Notes: generated from the sequence alone by a model not told the origin. 64,000 bases of DNA from Gracilaria gracilis (GCA_030374805.1 JARGSG010000066.1:1-64000), one strand, 5' to 3'; counted from the stretch's first letter, positions 11,288 through 23,349 are shown. Numbers and translations: made by a program.

Positions 11288-12151
11288 ATGACCTCGCCTT
11301 CCTCTTCTCTCCGCTCCTCCCACATTCCAGCTGTTTTTGTATGCAGAGGCCGCATTGGCTCCATGCTTTACGACCACGGTACCCCTCAAGATACCATTCT
11401 TTCACTCCAAGATTTCATAGCCGCACACAGCATTCTGCAAGTTCCCACTTTCTTCTGCAGCAGGAGCAACTTGTTGGAAACAGTAATTCGCTCCTGCCCT
11501 CCATCTCGCAGACAAGACTTGGTCTTCGTTCAGAACGGTCACATTCTTCCCATTCTTTCAAAACATGGTCTTCATCACACCACACGAGCAGTTCTTTACA
11601 TTACCGTACCCACTCTCGCTGCACCTCCACAGGATGGCGTCACCCTTCTTACTCCCAACGGCCTCACAACTGTCACCGGAAAATAGGCTTTCGCACTAGC
11701 ACCACGCTTCTTTAACGCAGGTCTCACTTGCAATATCGTTGACGAAGACGCCTTCTCTAAATCTTACTACGAAAAGCTCGTCTGGATCTCTTCATGCAAC
11801 CTAGTTGGTTCCTCCTATGGCTTCATTACCATGCATGACGTGGCCACCCGCTACAATACCATAGTCTCAACGATAATGAAGTAACTACTCGGCATAGTCT
11901 CCTCCAACACAGCTATCTCCTACAATATCCCCTCCACAGTACAATCCCTCCTCGCCTACGGCAGCACTCTTACCTCCTTCCACGCCTCATTCTCTGAGTA
12001 CGAATTCAGAAATGGTTACTTCTACCTTTCCTCCGAGGATACCAAGAGAGTGGGCTTACCTGAACCTGCCCCTTTTCACACCAAATATGTCAATGTCCTT
12101 AGAAAAGACATTCTCTTTCAGTACCAGTACTACTTTGGTCTCATTTTGTAA
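11288..12151 (+). pseudogene. Ketopantoate-reductase-like (PanE/ApbA fold) gene with two in-frame stops
   Basis: From ATG 11288 one frame runs 287 codons to TAA at 12149 with no frameshift but two nonsense codons (codons 133 and 199). Family signatures are clear and in order: a remnant of the Rossmann N-terminus (VFVCRGRIGSMLYDHG), DLVFVQNGHILPIL, GLTTVTGK, YYEKLVWISSCNLVGS, and EYEFRNGYFYLSSE near the end. These match the plant/algal ketopantoate-reductase-like NAD(P)-binding family, whose members end with a 'KWRNGWFY' block. It lies convergent with the dioxygenase gene, in the slot where element B has an unrelated membrane protein, so it looks like captured cargo. A frame kept open except for two stops suggests either recent loss or recoding; I think recent loss more likely. 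Confidence 0.72.
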
Positions 12152-12282
12152 AAAAGATATCTTCGCACAATACTCTCTCTCCTTACCCCACGCTTTGTAA
12201 CTAATTTTCTTTCTTCAACAATCCTTTTATGCTCACATTATAGCAAAACATTCGTTCATTTCTCAGTACTAGTCAATTCACC

Positions 12283-15200
12283 TCACTCACACACACATAA
12301 CACTACACGGCCTACATGTTTTATATAGTCCTCCTCATAATCCATTATCATCGGTCTCTCCTCATAGTCCCCATCCGTGTTATCAGTCTTGTGGCCTTGT
12401 GCCTCGTCATCTTCCTCTTCGTAATCCTCCTCTCCGAGTTCCTCTTCCTCTATTTCAAAGTTGCTCACAGAACGTTCCTCCTCGTTTAGCTGGTCGTTCG
12501 GGTCTTCCCCGAGTCCAAATTCCTCATCTAATAATTTGGGCTGAAAAGCAGGCTGCCTGTGCACCGCATCAGGGAACTTGTGTCCCTCGGGCACAAAGTA
12601 CATGTGATACCGTAGACAATTCTCTTTCACCAGCGTATCCATGTACCCAGCCCCAGCATGAAACAAATCTCCCCTTCCAATAAACATGGAGTACGGTGGA
12701 ACCTTGAAATTCTTCACCACCATCGTACAAGAAAGCCTCTTCAAATTCTCTTCATCCGTCACATACATATTATGTGACCTCTCACATACCCATATCATAA
12801 AAGAGCTCCCCCCGGAGGCCATCATGAAGAATCCTGGAATCTTCCCATTGTTCTTCTCCACATTCGTCAACCCTCGGAAATCGGTGTGCAACACCTGCCT
12901 CGGGCATCCCTCCCACGTACACAACACAGGTCCTCCTGTTTCCGGCGCATACATCCTCTTCTTCGCCCTACTGTTGTTACACAGACGAAGAGTGGCTGCT
13001 ATCTGCCCAAACCTAGCATCCAACAACGCCCTCTTTCTCACCATCATCACATTCTTCTCATCCGATTCCATGCAATCCACAATCCGCTTCTTCGTGGTAA
13101 TGTATCGCCCAATGCCCTGCATCCTATCCCCCGCGTCCTTCCCATCTCTCGCATTGATGGTAGGGTTCCATCTCTTGCGGTTCTCCTCGAACTTGAGGTC
13201 CGGCTGTTCCAAGAAATCCTTGTGAAAGAACTCCAACAAACTTTCTGTCACATCTTCACCCAATACCACCCCCCTCTTCTTCGCCTCATCTGACATGCCT
13301 TCGTCACTTCCAAATTTGTCCAGCACACAGAATCTTCTCTCCATCAACTCCATTCTCTTCGTGGCAAAATACTCTCGCGCGAGGTCATCCCTCTCCATCG
13401 CCGCCATCCAAAGAGCCTCCTCCTCCGCTTTCGGCTTTCCCTTCAATGGGAGCTTCACCCCAAGAACTGGTTACTTCGTAGTCCTTAGTTCCTTGTGCAC
13501 ATTCCAGGCTGCATGCCAGTACACCGCGTGATGCACTGCGCTCAAATTCTCCACCGTTAAACACCCCGTCATATGCTGCTTTCGTAGGTGAAGCATATCC
13601 ATCCACGGGTGCTGGTGTTTCACAGCATTCTTTCCTCCCGGCCACCCCCTCGGCAGTGCACTCACCGTATTCGTTCACAACATATCCGATTCCCCGGTGT
13701 ACTCCCCAGCTGTCTTCATCCCCTTCGGGAGAACATCCGGATTGTTATCCTCAAAGCTACGCATTCCTCCTTCGCCTTCTCCCCCGGTTCATCCCCAACA
13801 AATCCACTATCCTTCTCACCACTATCAATCTCCTCCTCGCCATCACTGGACGACATCACATTGATTTTCTGCTCCTTCAAGAACTTCTTCAATGCAGTAC
13901 TCGTCATTTTCCTGAACAGGTTAACAACCTCCAAAGGTATGTACACAGAAGATGTGTTCACCGTACCCTTCTTTCTTTGCTTCGGGGCAGGTTGCACATC
14001 ATCTTCATCCTCGTCGTCAGTAAGCACCACAAAAGTTCTCCTCCTCGTTTTCCTCTTCTTCCCCACAACCCGTCCAACCTTCTCTTCTATCAAACGACCC
14101 GGAACCACCTTACGTCTTGTGCTACGTCTTAAATCCGGTGGTTCCGGTTCAGGGCTTTCCACCACCATGGGATCATTCTCCACCTCAGCAGATGGAACCC
14201 CGGCCGTCCCCTCCGGTTCCACCACCTCTTCAATAACCTCCTCTACAACCTCTCTCTCCTCTGAACTTCGCAGCGGCACTTGAAATTGTTGTTCCAGCTT
14301 GTTACCTGCAGTCTTCACCCTCCCAGACACCATCCCGTCCCACAAACGCTTTGCTCCCACGAGCTCCATTTTGGCTGTTTGCTTGCCGAGATATTCCAAG
14401 ACAGATACCCCCTTTCCTCCAATCTTGAGAACCGTCTGCATCACTTCCTCAACTGTTATGTTCTTCCTCTCGGCAGTCATGTCGCAAAGCTTAAACACAC
14501 CAATTGCACACTAAAAGAAGTGATTCCTCATATCCTCAAAACGGCCCGTCCTCCCTGCAGAGAACATTCTCAGTCGCACATGCTATTGCAAGCAACGGAC
14601 GACGAAACGGAATTCCCCATCTGCGAGTCCCATAAAAAGGTCACTGGACACATGTGTGAGTGTCAGCGGCGGCCCCTCCTCACACACCTTCTCAAGGAAT
14701 TGGAGAAGCTCCTCGTTTTGGACAAACTTCAGAGCCAGTGCCGCACAGTGATTCAATTGACGCATACTATAGTCCCCGATAACCCCACTTCTTTTCAACG
14801 CGCCCGCTATCTGTTTCGGCGTCACCTTCCTCACATCCACCACTTCTTCTTCAATGATGTTTTCAACGAAGGACACCGTGCTGTGAAGTTTGTCTGCGTA
14901 AGAAATCTTCAGAACATTGGAGTTCATCTCTTTCAGGAGATTGCCAAGTCCTAGCACTTCATTCATGACCATCGGATTACCATCCTTCTTCCTCCATAAC
15001 ACAACATCCAGAGACTTCACTATATCCTCCGACTTCCCTCCTTCCTCACGCAGGTCCTGTAACACAAGAAATCGGTGATATCCGTCTGTCAGTGTTACAG
15101 GCAGCACAAGTCTCCCGTCAACGATGTCACTCGCATCCAATTCGCCTCTAAGTGGAACGGCAATCGAACCGACGGAGGGAAGCCAACCAAAGTAGCGACA

Positions 15201-16192
15201 TTTCATCTTCGTGGCCTCCTTGTGCGCCAGGTTCACACTGAGAACCATCTTCTTCGGGATTTCAATCATCTCGATATCCGTCGTCAACCGCTGCTGAACA
15301 TAGTCGGCGAGGGATATCTTCGGTAGCGGCATCGTGGTTTCCACCTCATCCGACGGAACTGAATCTCCTTCAGCGAGCAAGTCTCCCCCAGGTCCACCCA
15401 GGGAAGTTTTAGTAGTCCCAATAACCTCCACAACATCGTCATCGGAGTCATCCACGATGTTAACCATCTCAATTGCTCCCACCGGTTTCTTCATCCCTTT
15501 AGAACCTCCTCGTCCTCCTCCTCTCGTTGTGGAGACTGGAGTTTGACGGTTTTAGAGGACTGCTCAGCCGATTCCTTGACATCCGCAACATCTTCACTCT
15601 CAGGCTGAGAGGTAGACGACTTCCCGGCCCTAGGGTGCGGAGTGGGGTGCAAAGTAGGACTCTGCGGAATCTCAATTGAGGCCATCATCGACGTATCCCA
15701 GGCATACAACCCAGCCGATAGCAATTCGGCGAGCTTACTCGGGGGTTCCTCCGAACCTTGGAAACGGTAAGGGTACTTTGCGTCTAGATGACTTGAAATA
15801 CTCGTCCTCCAGATAACCACCAAATCCTCACCCTCTAAGGGAGTGGCGCTTAGAAGGTGGCCATGCATCGAACGGCAGAGCCCCTTCCCGGTACCACCAG
15901 CAAACCCCACGCCACGTACTTCCGCAGTACCAACTTCAACCCTGTTCTTGTTCTTTCCAAATCTGATGAACAAAGATACAGAGTCGCCACCTTTTACCTT
16001 ATGTGGCGCGGAAGTACTCGTCTTCTTCTTCATCGCGCGCGGTGTGCCCCGCTCGGAACGCGATTTCGCCTTACGAGGCGTGGAGACCTTCGCCTTTCCT
16101 CTTCCTCGCGTAAAGGGCGCCATTTCTGACCCCTCGCTGTTCCTCTTCGATCGCGCTGACTCCCGCCCCCTTTTATGGTTCAGAGGCGCCAT
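12283..16192 (-). pseudogene. ParB-like plus 2OG-Fe(II) dioxygenase-like module of element A
   Basis: Read from ATG 16192: a basic N-terminus followed by a 'MHGHLLSATPLEGEDLVVIW' block (15491-16192); then a frame at 14583-15494 with a ParB-like box (LTDGYHRFLVLQDL) and VVLWRKKDGNPMV; then 13716-14498, an acidic/basic linker; then 13471-13665 (HPWMDMLHLRKQH, VHHAVYWHAAW); then 12283-13458, the dioxygenase-like C-terminus. The last shows H191-x-D193 (VLHTDF), FIGRGDLFHAGAG and LRYHMYFVPEG, the His-x-Asp...His...Arg pattern of Fe(II)/2-oxoglutarate enzymes, and a long acidic tail. Element B encodes the same parts in two long frames. About four frame changes here, so it is not functional as one protein. 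The role, presumably DNA or chromatin modification, is inferred. Confidence 0.65.
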
Positions 16193-16498
16193 GTTGGATA
16201 GAAGGGTTCGAACAATTCGAAACGCGGATTACGAACGTCGAGAATGCTCGCGAGAACGTATAGTGGACGTACCCTTTTCAATCACGTTCGTTGCCTTCAC
16301 TTCCTGACCGAACACTGCGCCTGCTCGATATAGGATTGAACTCAAGGGGTTCCGTATTTCACGTTTTAGAATGCCCTATCGCTTTATTTAGAAAGTTACA
16401 TGATCGTCAAAAACTACTACGTACGTGTAGCTATAGAATAAAGGCACCCAGTTTTGAAGGAAAAAAAATGAATTGCGTCCGTTAAGTTTTCTGCATGG

Positions 16499-16568
16499 AC
16501 AGCGGTCCGGGGTGGAGTGGCGCTTCATCAGTGCCCTGATGAAGCGCCACAACACCCCGGACCGCTGT
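16499..16568. repeat. 33-bp-arm hairpin, first copy
   Basis: The left arm at 16499-16531 begins acagcggtccggggt and the right arm at 16536-16568 is its reverse complement with two adjacent mismatches and a 4-base tip. A related hairpin is at 18071-18140, and a loose third right arm (cggaccgctgt) is near 16604-16614. Foldback element or regulatory cruciform. Confidence 0.85.
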
Positions 16569-17108
16569 ACACGCGCCGTGGCCAATGAAGCTGGACGACA
16601 CCTCGGACCGCTGTCGACGATGGTTTTCACTTATGATTGTTTTATGAATATTTAAAGCCCTGCATCTTCTTATAATGACGGGAGGATGTAATGGCGTCAA
16701 ATCATATGACTGTCCTTTAGTGAATTTGTTGGAAAGCAATAAAAATTGCCCTTCATAAGCACGGAGAACAGTTTAGATTAGAAGTAGTTCGCAGCTTGTT
16801 GGTCATGTATAAAACAAAACAAATAATACATCCCATCGATCTGGCAGAATATGCGCTATATCAGAAACTTTACATCCTATCAAAACGAAGAAGGTAGTTC
16901 TACCGACTACCTTCTCTAACTTTGTATGATGTAGATTTTCCTATAGCGCCCAAGGTCGTGGCCGATAATGAATACCCTCTTTGCGACAACCACGAGCATT
17001 ATGTGGTTGTCGGAGAAGAAGAACTCATCACTGGCCACGACATTCTTCTAGTGACTATATTGGCGACTATTCTTCTTCAGTGATTGAAATATCAGTAATG
17101 GCTAAACA

Positions 17109-17326
17109 CGATTATATGAGTTGAACAACTCATGTAATCGTAGTCCACCATCACCGGTAGCTCAACCACTTCCAATAGTTCGACTTAACGCAGTCTAATC
17201 TTGTCGGTCTAATAAATAACCACAGTCCGACAATGATTGAGCGGGCTGTCAGAGCCCAAGCCGATTACATGAGTTGAACAACTCAAATAATCGTACTCGA
17301 CCATCACGGCCAGCTCAACCACTTCC
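17109..17326. repeat. Two 65-bp direct repeats, each with a palindrome
   Basis: Copies at 17109-17173 and 17262-17326 differ at few positions. Each begins with an imperfect palindrome (cgattatatgagttg ... caactcatgtaatcg) and ends with agctcaaccacttcc. They look like iterated protein-binding sites placed between divergent genes. Confidence 0.75.
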
Positions 17327-18070
17327 GAATGTTCTCAGTAACACAAGGATGCAGAAGCAGCATACACTGTGTCCAGCGACTCTGGCTTGAATACACAATA
17401 GCATGGAAAATAAAAGAGTACGACAGTTAGTACGATTCACAAAAAACGAACAAGATTGTCTAACGTACCTTGTGTGCCACTACGTCCGCGCAACAGAACA
17501 AGGACGGAAATAGAACCTCCCTTATACACTTTCCGGCGATGTTTTTATCTTCTGTCACAACCGAGAGGATCACTTGGTTGTGACAGGAGAAGAAGAGATC
17601 CCCGGAAACCGTAACGGGGAGGTACAGAGCGTTGTGCTTACCGAGGTAGTTGGCAGGAGAGCGAAGGTGCTTAAGTACACACAGCGTCACATTACAGACA
17701 AGCGCCAGTCGCGAGTGGGCCGCTGTCCAGGTGGAAATTAATTTTTTTTCTTTTTCTCCCACGGCGCATCCCTATGAACATCGAAGTTGTCCCAAACATT
17801 TCGTAAATGTGGACGAAATTAGTACGCATTTCTGCAAAATCATTCAAAACTGGGTAGAAAATGTTTTTGGCGTTAGAATATGACTGTCACTCAGAACCTT
17901 AATGCCCAAATTTTTCCCTTATTTCGGACAAATTTCGGCCATATAATTTCGCCCATGAACGACGTTTTTTAACCTGAAAAGCACTTCTAGCAAATTTTGA
18001 ACCTAAATGTACAACTATGGTCCAGCTTTAGGCCATGCTTGGGACAATTTCACGGTTCATAGGGGCATGG

Positions 18071-18140
18071 AAAGCGGACCGATCTCGAGTGGCACTTCAT
18101 CGGAGCCGTGATGGAGCGCCACTGCACCACGGACCGCTGT
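18071..18140. repeat. Hairpin related to 16499-16568
   Basis: The left arm begins aaagcggaccgatctc and the right arm ends accacggaccgctgt; the arms match imperfectly. Flanking gcatgga is shared with the first copy, so the two hairpins are homologous and in direct orientation, bracketing about 1.5 kb. Confidence 0.7.
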
Positions 18141-18519
18141 CCAGAGACCCGTAAGTTATAACTTCTCCTATACTTCCATATCTAGGAATTACCGCACCCT
18201 CCTCCCATCCCTGCCTTCTCTTCTAACTGTTTATCACCACATAAGCCCCCCTAACATCGCCCAATTCCCTTCTACTTTTCTACTTTATAGTTCTGGTACC
18301 GTTTTGGCGTCCGAACTCCTCCTTCACATCGCTAATTCCGCAGCCGTCTGCCGTCCCTTCCCGTCTACCATCCGCACTCATCTCTCGTTCGCTGCGGTCT
18401 CTCGTCAGCTTCCGTCCGTTCGCCCTCACCGTCCGCTGCCGACGTCAATCATTGGTTTTCTCACTACCGCTCCCGTTCTCCTTCCGTATCCATAGTACAG
18501 CCCCCCTTTATTGTTTAAA

Positions 18520-21500
18520 ATGGCTGCCGCAACCATATCCAGGTCTAAGTCACCATCACTGGCACCTACGACATCCGACATGAGGTTGGAAAAATGTTCG
18601 GTTCTGGGGATGAGCTTCTCACCGCGTGTCTCGCCATTCGTGATCACTATGCGTCGACGATTCGAGAGGAAGACGAACCTAGGAAAGTGGGACACAGCGA
18701 ATTCGTTCAATATATCATCAAGAATCGCACTGTCCTAGACGTTGCCAAGAAGTACTTCTATATCCTTCTCGGACCCACTCACCCGTCATACAGCGACGAT
18801 GAGCTCAAGGCTGTGTGCGGGAAGGGTTCATACCGTCAGCTGTATCTGTCGACGAAGTTGCTTGACATCGTGGACGGAGACAGAGACAGACGTGTGAGGG
18901 ATTTTTGGAATGCTTATACCAGAGTGGACTTTCAAGGAATACCGAAGAATGTGACGTTAACCGAATTCTTTAAGTCCATGAGTATAGCTCCCATGCGTGT
19001 GGGCCAGATAGCTCCCCTTTTCGGTACGAGCATCGCTACACATTTCCAGAGAGTTCTCTTTCTTTCCTTTATTCAAAAAGTATCTATGGAAAAGCGCCTT
19101 CGAGGCCATTAGAGGCGTAAGGGGGAGAAGGGATATTCCACCCCTTTTGGGAATGTGCAAATATCGCAGAATCTCCAAGCTCTGCGTGCGGATTTTGGTG
19201 TGCAGCTGGTAACAAAGGCCTGGGATTGTTTCTCCCAATTTTTGGGAGTCCCTAGCGCGGACGTCATGGTTCTCCCTTTTATACTGCTCGTTTACGACGA
19301 TATGCAGTTTAAACCCATTGAAACGCGTTCCGAGGGGTTCCTGCACAAGGAAAACGACCATCGATTGCCATCGAGCAACACGCAAACTCTTCGGGAGGAA
19401 GAGGTCCAACCGTGGGCATGGAATCTTCCGGAAGACATTGATGTGGCCCTCCGAACGTTTGCAAAGGAGTTCATATCTGACCTGAACAAGGATTTTGTGA
19501 ACGAGCAGCTGTACACAATATCAGAACCTGGACGATGGGCCGTTCTGAAGACGTTTCACAGGGACAGTCAAGAGCTTTTGCTCAGAGATTTGATTGTTTC
19601 TCTAACTCGCTTATGTCCTCCATCTTGGAGACAATAAGCCCTTTAAAAATCAAAGAAACACTCAGGTTCCCTGATATACCTCTCACGCCGATATCGAAAC
19701 CGGAGCCTGCCATCGAAATTCATGACGATGAAGATGAGCAGTTGGAAAAAGGGAATCCTTCGGAGGTGGAACAAGGAGGAGATGGAGATGGGGGAAGTGG
19801 AATGGATGTGGTGGGTGAGAGTGGGAATGAAGATGTTGGTGAACAGTCGTCCGACGCTAACATACAGCCTCCTCCTGCCATTTCCTCGTTGGACGATAAA
19901 ATGGCATTCCAACGTTGTAAAATGGAAAAGGAGAAATACTTTCGAATGCATAATTGCGGGTTCGAGGATATGGTGGAGACGGACGAGACTCTGCGAAACA
20001 ACGGAGTCTCTCCATAAAGGAAAGTTCAACTGGTTCCTATGGACCCACCATACAAAATAAGGGCCGATAAGAACCGGGAGAACAGTTGGTACGATGTGCT
20101 GAGCGCTGAGCATAGGAAGAAGGCGGCAAAGCTTATATCAAGGCTGCTACGTCCGGGGGGTCATTTTGTTATCTTCTGTGCATTGGAACAGGTAAACCAG
20201 TGGAAGAGGGTGCTTTCCCTTATTGGACCAAAGAAAGAGCAAGAGGTTCCGAGGCGATCGTTTGTTGTGGACCAGGTCCCAATTCATTTTATACGGTCGC
20301 AAGGCAACCGCATGCAAAACCCGAGACGCAGGTCCTGCTCCTTGTTCCCTGCCATGGAGTATGCGATACATGGTGTTCGAAGTGGCCTCGCTTATGCACA
20401 GCAGCATGCGATGGTGAACTATGAGAACTTCGACTACGTGCAGTCGAGGTATCCATGGTACCACAGTGTTATTGACCAGGTACCGCCCATTTCCAATGGG
20501 GAGACTCTTAAATGGAAAAGAAAGAAGGAGGGTGGGTGCTACATGTTGCAGAAGATGAGGTCGGAACAAAAATCTCGCGCGTTTTTGAAGAAGCTGATCA
20601 GCAGATTTTCACAGCCAGGTGATACAGTGGTGGGCTTGTTCGCCGGAACTTTCTCGACTGCCATGGCATGCATGGAGCTAGAACGTCATCGGAAGTTTAT
20701 TGGTTGTGAGCCGGACCTTGACTGTTTTGCTCATACTAGGCACGCGGGAATTGTTCAGTTCGCGATGTGCATGCGCGATAATGAGACGGACATTCAAATT
20801 ACGCAGGAGGTCCGAAACTCTGTGAATCGCGTGATGGACTTATTTCCCAAGTGGAACGCTCGTCCTTCACGATCATGGAAGGCTCCATCCGGCTTTCCAC
20901 AGTATCAGAATTTCCCACCGTATATTGTGGACTTCCTGGCATCGATTTTGTAGGAGGAGGGCATGGCCATGATCGGCAGGCGCAAAGCGCTGCATGAGTG
21001 GCCGAAAACGTTGCAAGGGAAGATGAGTCTCCTGAATTGGGACGCGATGTTGGCACTGGAGGCCACTATGTGTGGTTATCGCAATTGGGAAGTGGTCGAT
21101 TCGTCACCATGACGAACGAGTGGGAGTGTTAACCACGCGCCGTTTCATGAAGAACGAAGAGATATGTTTCTTTTATGAAACTTTAGTGTACCATGACTCA
21201 ACGAAGAGGAAGAAGGTAAACAAAAAGTATGGGGAAGGGTTGTTGGGAGCCACCGCCGCACTTTTTCGAACTTATGCGATGGAGGATAGCCTGCGAGGCG
21301 AGTTATTCCGGAAACTCCCCGAAAGGAGACGAGAAGTACCTACAATCCCTGTATGGATTGCCCCCCCCCCCCCCCCCCCCCATTTTCGTTGGGTGAACAA
21401 TTAACGACCCAAAATATATGGAAGGGGATAAAGATAGAGATGCAGTGGAGGATGGCTTGAAGCAGCGACGGACTGCCAATTTGGCGTTGAGTCGAACCCC

Positions 21501-21651
21501 AGGAACTGGGCGAACTCCACTTCAACTAAGAGAATACCGAATGCTTGCCGTCCGGGCACTTCGGGTTGTAGAAGTGGGAGAAGAGTTGTTTGCAGATTAT
21601 GGAATGAAGTACACATGGGGTACGTCTTCGAATCTTATAGTAGTGGACTAG
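18520..21651 (+). pseudogene. DPPY-type amino-methyltransferase fused to a SET domain (copy A)
   Basis: It begins at ATG 18520 (MAAATISRSKSPS) and passes through several frames. 18594-19112 and 19155-19637 form an N-terminal domain with no family I recognise, clearly homologous to copy B. 19535-20017 is an acidic linker. 20039-20953 is the methyltransferase, with the catalytic MDPPY, RLLRPGGHFVIFCALEQ, and the AdoMet-binding block VVGLFAGTFSTAMACMELE placed after it. The motif order IV...I fits the beta class of N6-adenine/N4-cytosine DNA methyltransferases. The SET part follows in 21072-21404 (RFMKNEEICFFYETLVYH) and 21418-21651 (VEVGEELFADYGMKYTW). About five breaks and a 21-base C run make it non-functional as it stands. 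It runs divergently from the ParB-like module. Confidence 0.72.
21361..21381. repeat. 21-base homopolymer C run inside the SET region
   Basis: Twenty-one consecutive C residues lie between the two halves of the SET domain, read as a proline run in one frame. Such a tract is prone to slippage, and to sequencing-length error. Confidence 0.95.
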
Positions 21652-22140
21652 AGCTTAATTGATTTATGACTTATAGAACCGAAAAATGTACCGTAGTATG
21701 TGTAAAATCGAATTGTGTAAATTTTATTATGCTTTCTCTCTAACTCCCGTGTTCTACAGGGGAGTACGAGAACTCCCCCAAGTGAGTGGGTGTCGTCACT
21801 TTTATCATCCAGTGACGTGAACAAAATGAGGATAGGATTCGGGGGAGTATGTTGACGTTCAAGTACATAGAATAGAAGATACGGAGCACATGTGATATCA
21901 TGTGAAAGTGTAACAGTTTTTGGCAGTGAGGTTTCGAACAGGAAGGGAAATTTCCGTGCCAATTTTCGGAAAGTGATTCCGAAAAGTACTAAAACGGTGC
22001 GATATTTATACCACACGTCGAGTGGAGGTGTGCGTTTCACGGAGGACCTGCGATCACGTCGAGCGGCGAACACGTCTTGCGGCGAGCGGCGACAACTTCT
22101 AGAGCGCACCACCGGGCGCATCGTCGTCGTCCGATTCCAT

Positions 22141-23219
22141 ATGGGGAAACGTAAAACGAGAGGTGCGAATGCGAATGCGGACGATGTAAGCGGGCGCGCG
22201 TCAAAAGGGCGAACGCTTGCAGAGGTGGTAGGTCGGGGTCGCGAGGATGGCTTGGGTAGTACTACGCGTGCGCCTCGAAGCGGCGATGTGGAAAATGGCG
22301 AGGGCGGTATTGGGCGTACTTCGCGCCCTCCTCGAAGCGGATTACGTGGGAAAGGTAGGAAGAACACGGGGAGACGTGATCGAGGCCGACCTTTGGAGCG
22401 AACCGAGCGCACCGAGCAAACGGAGCTAACCCAGCGAACCGAGCGAACGGTAGGTGCTTTGGTAACACAAGCTAATCCGCTTCCACATGAGATGAGAAAT
22501 GGAGGAGGAGAAAGCAGGGGAGGGATGGGAGGAAGGCAGGGGCATGATGCGCGGGGCGGTAGGGATAGAGGTGGGCGGCGATGGGCGATGACTCAACGCA
22601 AGTTTTAGAAAAAGGCGAGTGTGGAGATGTCAAAGAGAAGGGGAGGGAGTGTCGCAGTGGGGGCCAGGGAAGGACGATAGCAAGAAGTAATAGTGGGATA
22701 GTTAGCCGTGGTATTCGAGGGAAGGAGGGAGAGAGAGTGGCTGGGGTTGGCAGTCGGGAGGGGAGGGGTCGCGAAAGAGAAGTAGGAGGAGGCGTTGCGG
22801 AGGCGAGGAACGAGGGCATGGAGGTTGTGGTCGATGTTAGGAGGAATCGAATGTTGGGAAGAGAAAGAACTGGTGGAACGCGACATACTGCGATGCGGGA
22901 GGAAGAGGAAGTGGGGGATATGAGGCATATGAAGGAGCTTGGAAACGCAGAGGACAGTGGGAGGCGAATTGGGCGTGTGGGCGATGGAATGGGGAGCCAC
23001 GCCAATGTGGAGAGGATAGAATGGCTCCGAGACAATTTGCCCGGGAGAGTTGTAGGACGTAGTAGTGGTGGATCAGTGATTGAGAATGTGACAGACAATA
23101 TACCAGTGGATGGGAGGGTATTCGAAGGAGAAGATGTTGTTGTCGGAAACAGGCATAGAACTTGCAGTGGACGAAAAACTAGAGTGAACTCTATGTTTTG
23201 CAGGATTTACTGGTTGTAA
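22141..23219 (+). pseudogene. Element gene D, disordered basic protein (copy A, truncated)
   Basis: From ATG 22141 the frame reads MGKRKTRGANANADDVSGR and stays Arg/Gly/Glu rich, including an 'ERTERTEQTELTQRTERT' repeat. It then shifts near 22600 into 22581-23219 (RECRSGG..., NVERIEWLRDN). Element B carries the equivalent gene at 28626-31098 with the same basic, low-complexity start, but there it continues about 1.4 kb further into helical domains absent here. The end at 23219 therefore marks a truncation of element A. Function unknown. Confidence 0.5.
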
Positions 23220-23349
23220 TATTAGGACCGTTTTACAACCTACAATCTACTACTAGGATATCAGAAAGTTGCTAGAACCGTAGAACTAACTTCCATTCCT
23301 ACTAGTTTGCTAGTTTCACCAGTTTATCCGTCCAACCGACGCACCGAGC

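Larger units (their letters stand above)
16193..18519. promoter_or_regulatory. Divergent intergenic region of element A with stem-loops and direct repeats
   Basis: This is the spacer between the ParB-like module (leftward) and the MTase-SET module (rightward). It carries a near-perfect 33-bp-arm hairpin at 16499-16568, a related weaker one at 18071-18140, and two 65-bp direct repeats (17109-17173 and 17262-17326), each containing a palindrome centred on gagttgaacaactc. There are also two stem-loops with the same stem word (cgacaacc/ggttgtcg at 16984-17012; gtcacaacc/ggttgtgac at 17554-17584), both followed by a purine-rich gagaagaaga. A shared promoter or a binding array for an element protein is plausible but unproven. 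No gene is visible. Confidence 0.5.
9851..23219. mobile_element. Large degraded DNA element A (MTase-SET / ParB / dioxygenase class)
   Basis: This is a block of five gene modules in the order: coiled-coil gene (minus), ketopantoate-reductase-like cargo (plus), dioxygenase plus ParB-like module (minus), MTase-SET module (plus), disordered-protein gene (plus, cut off at 23219). The order is the mirror image of element B at 25385-42129, and each shared module is homologous to its partner. No transposase is seen in A; the part that would carry it, beyond the disordered-protein gene, is missing. Terminal repeats were not found, so the limits given are those of recognisable genes. All large genes carry several breaks, so A is a relic. 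Confidence 0.7.

Noticed and set aside
22500-23219. Regular AG-rich tract considered as simple repeat
   Set aside because: It has codon-like variation and corresponds in position and composition to gene D of element B, so it was kept as a truncated gene.
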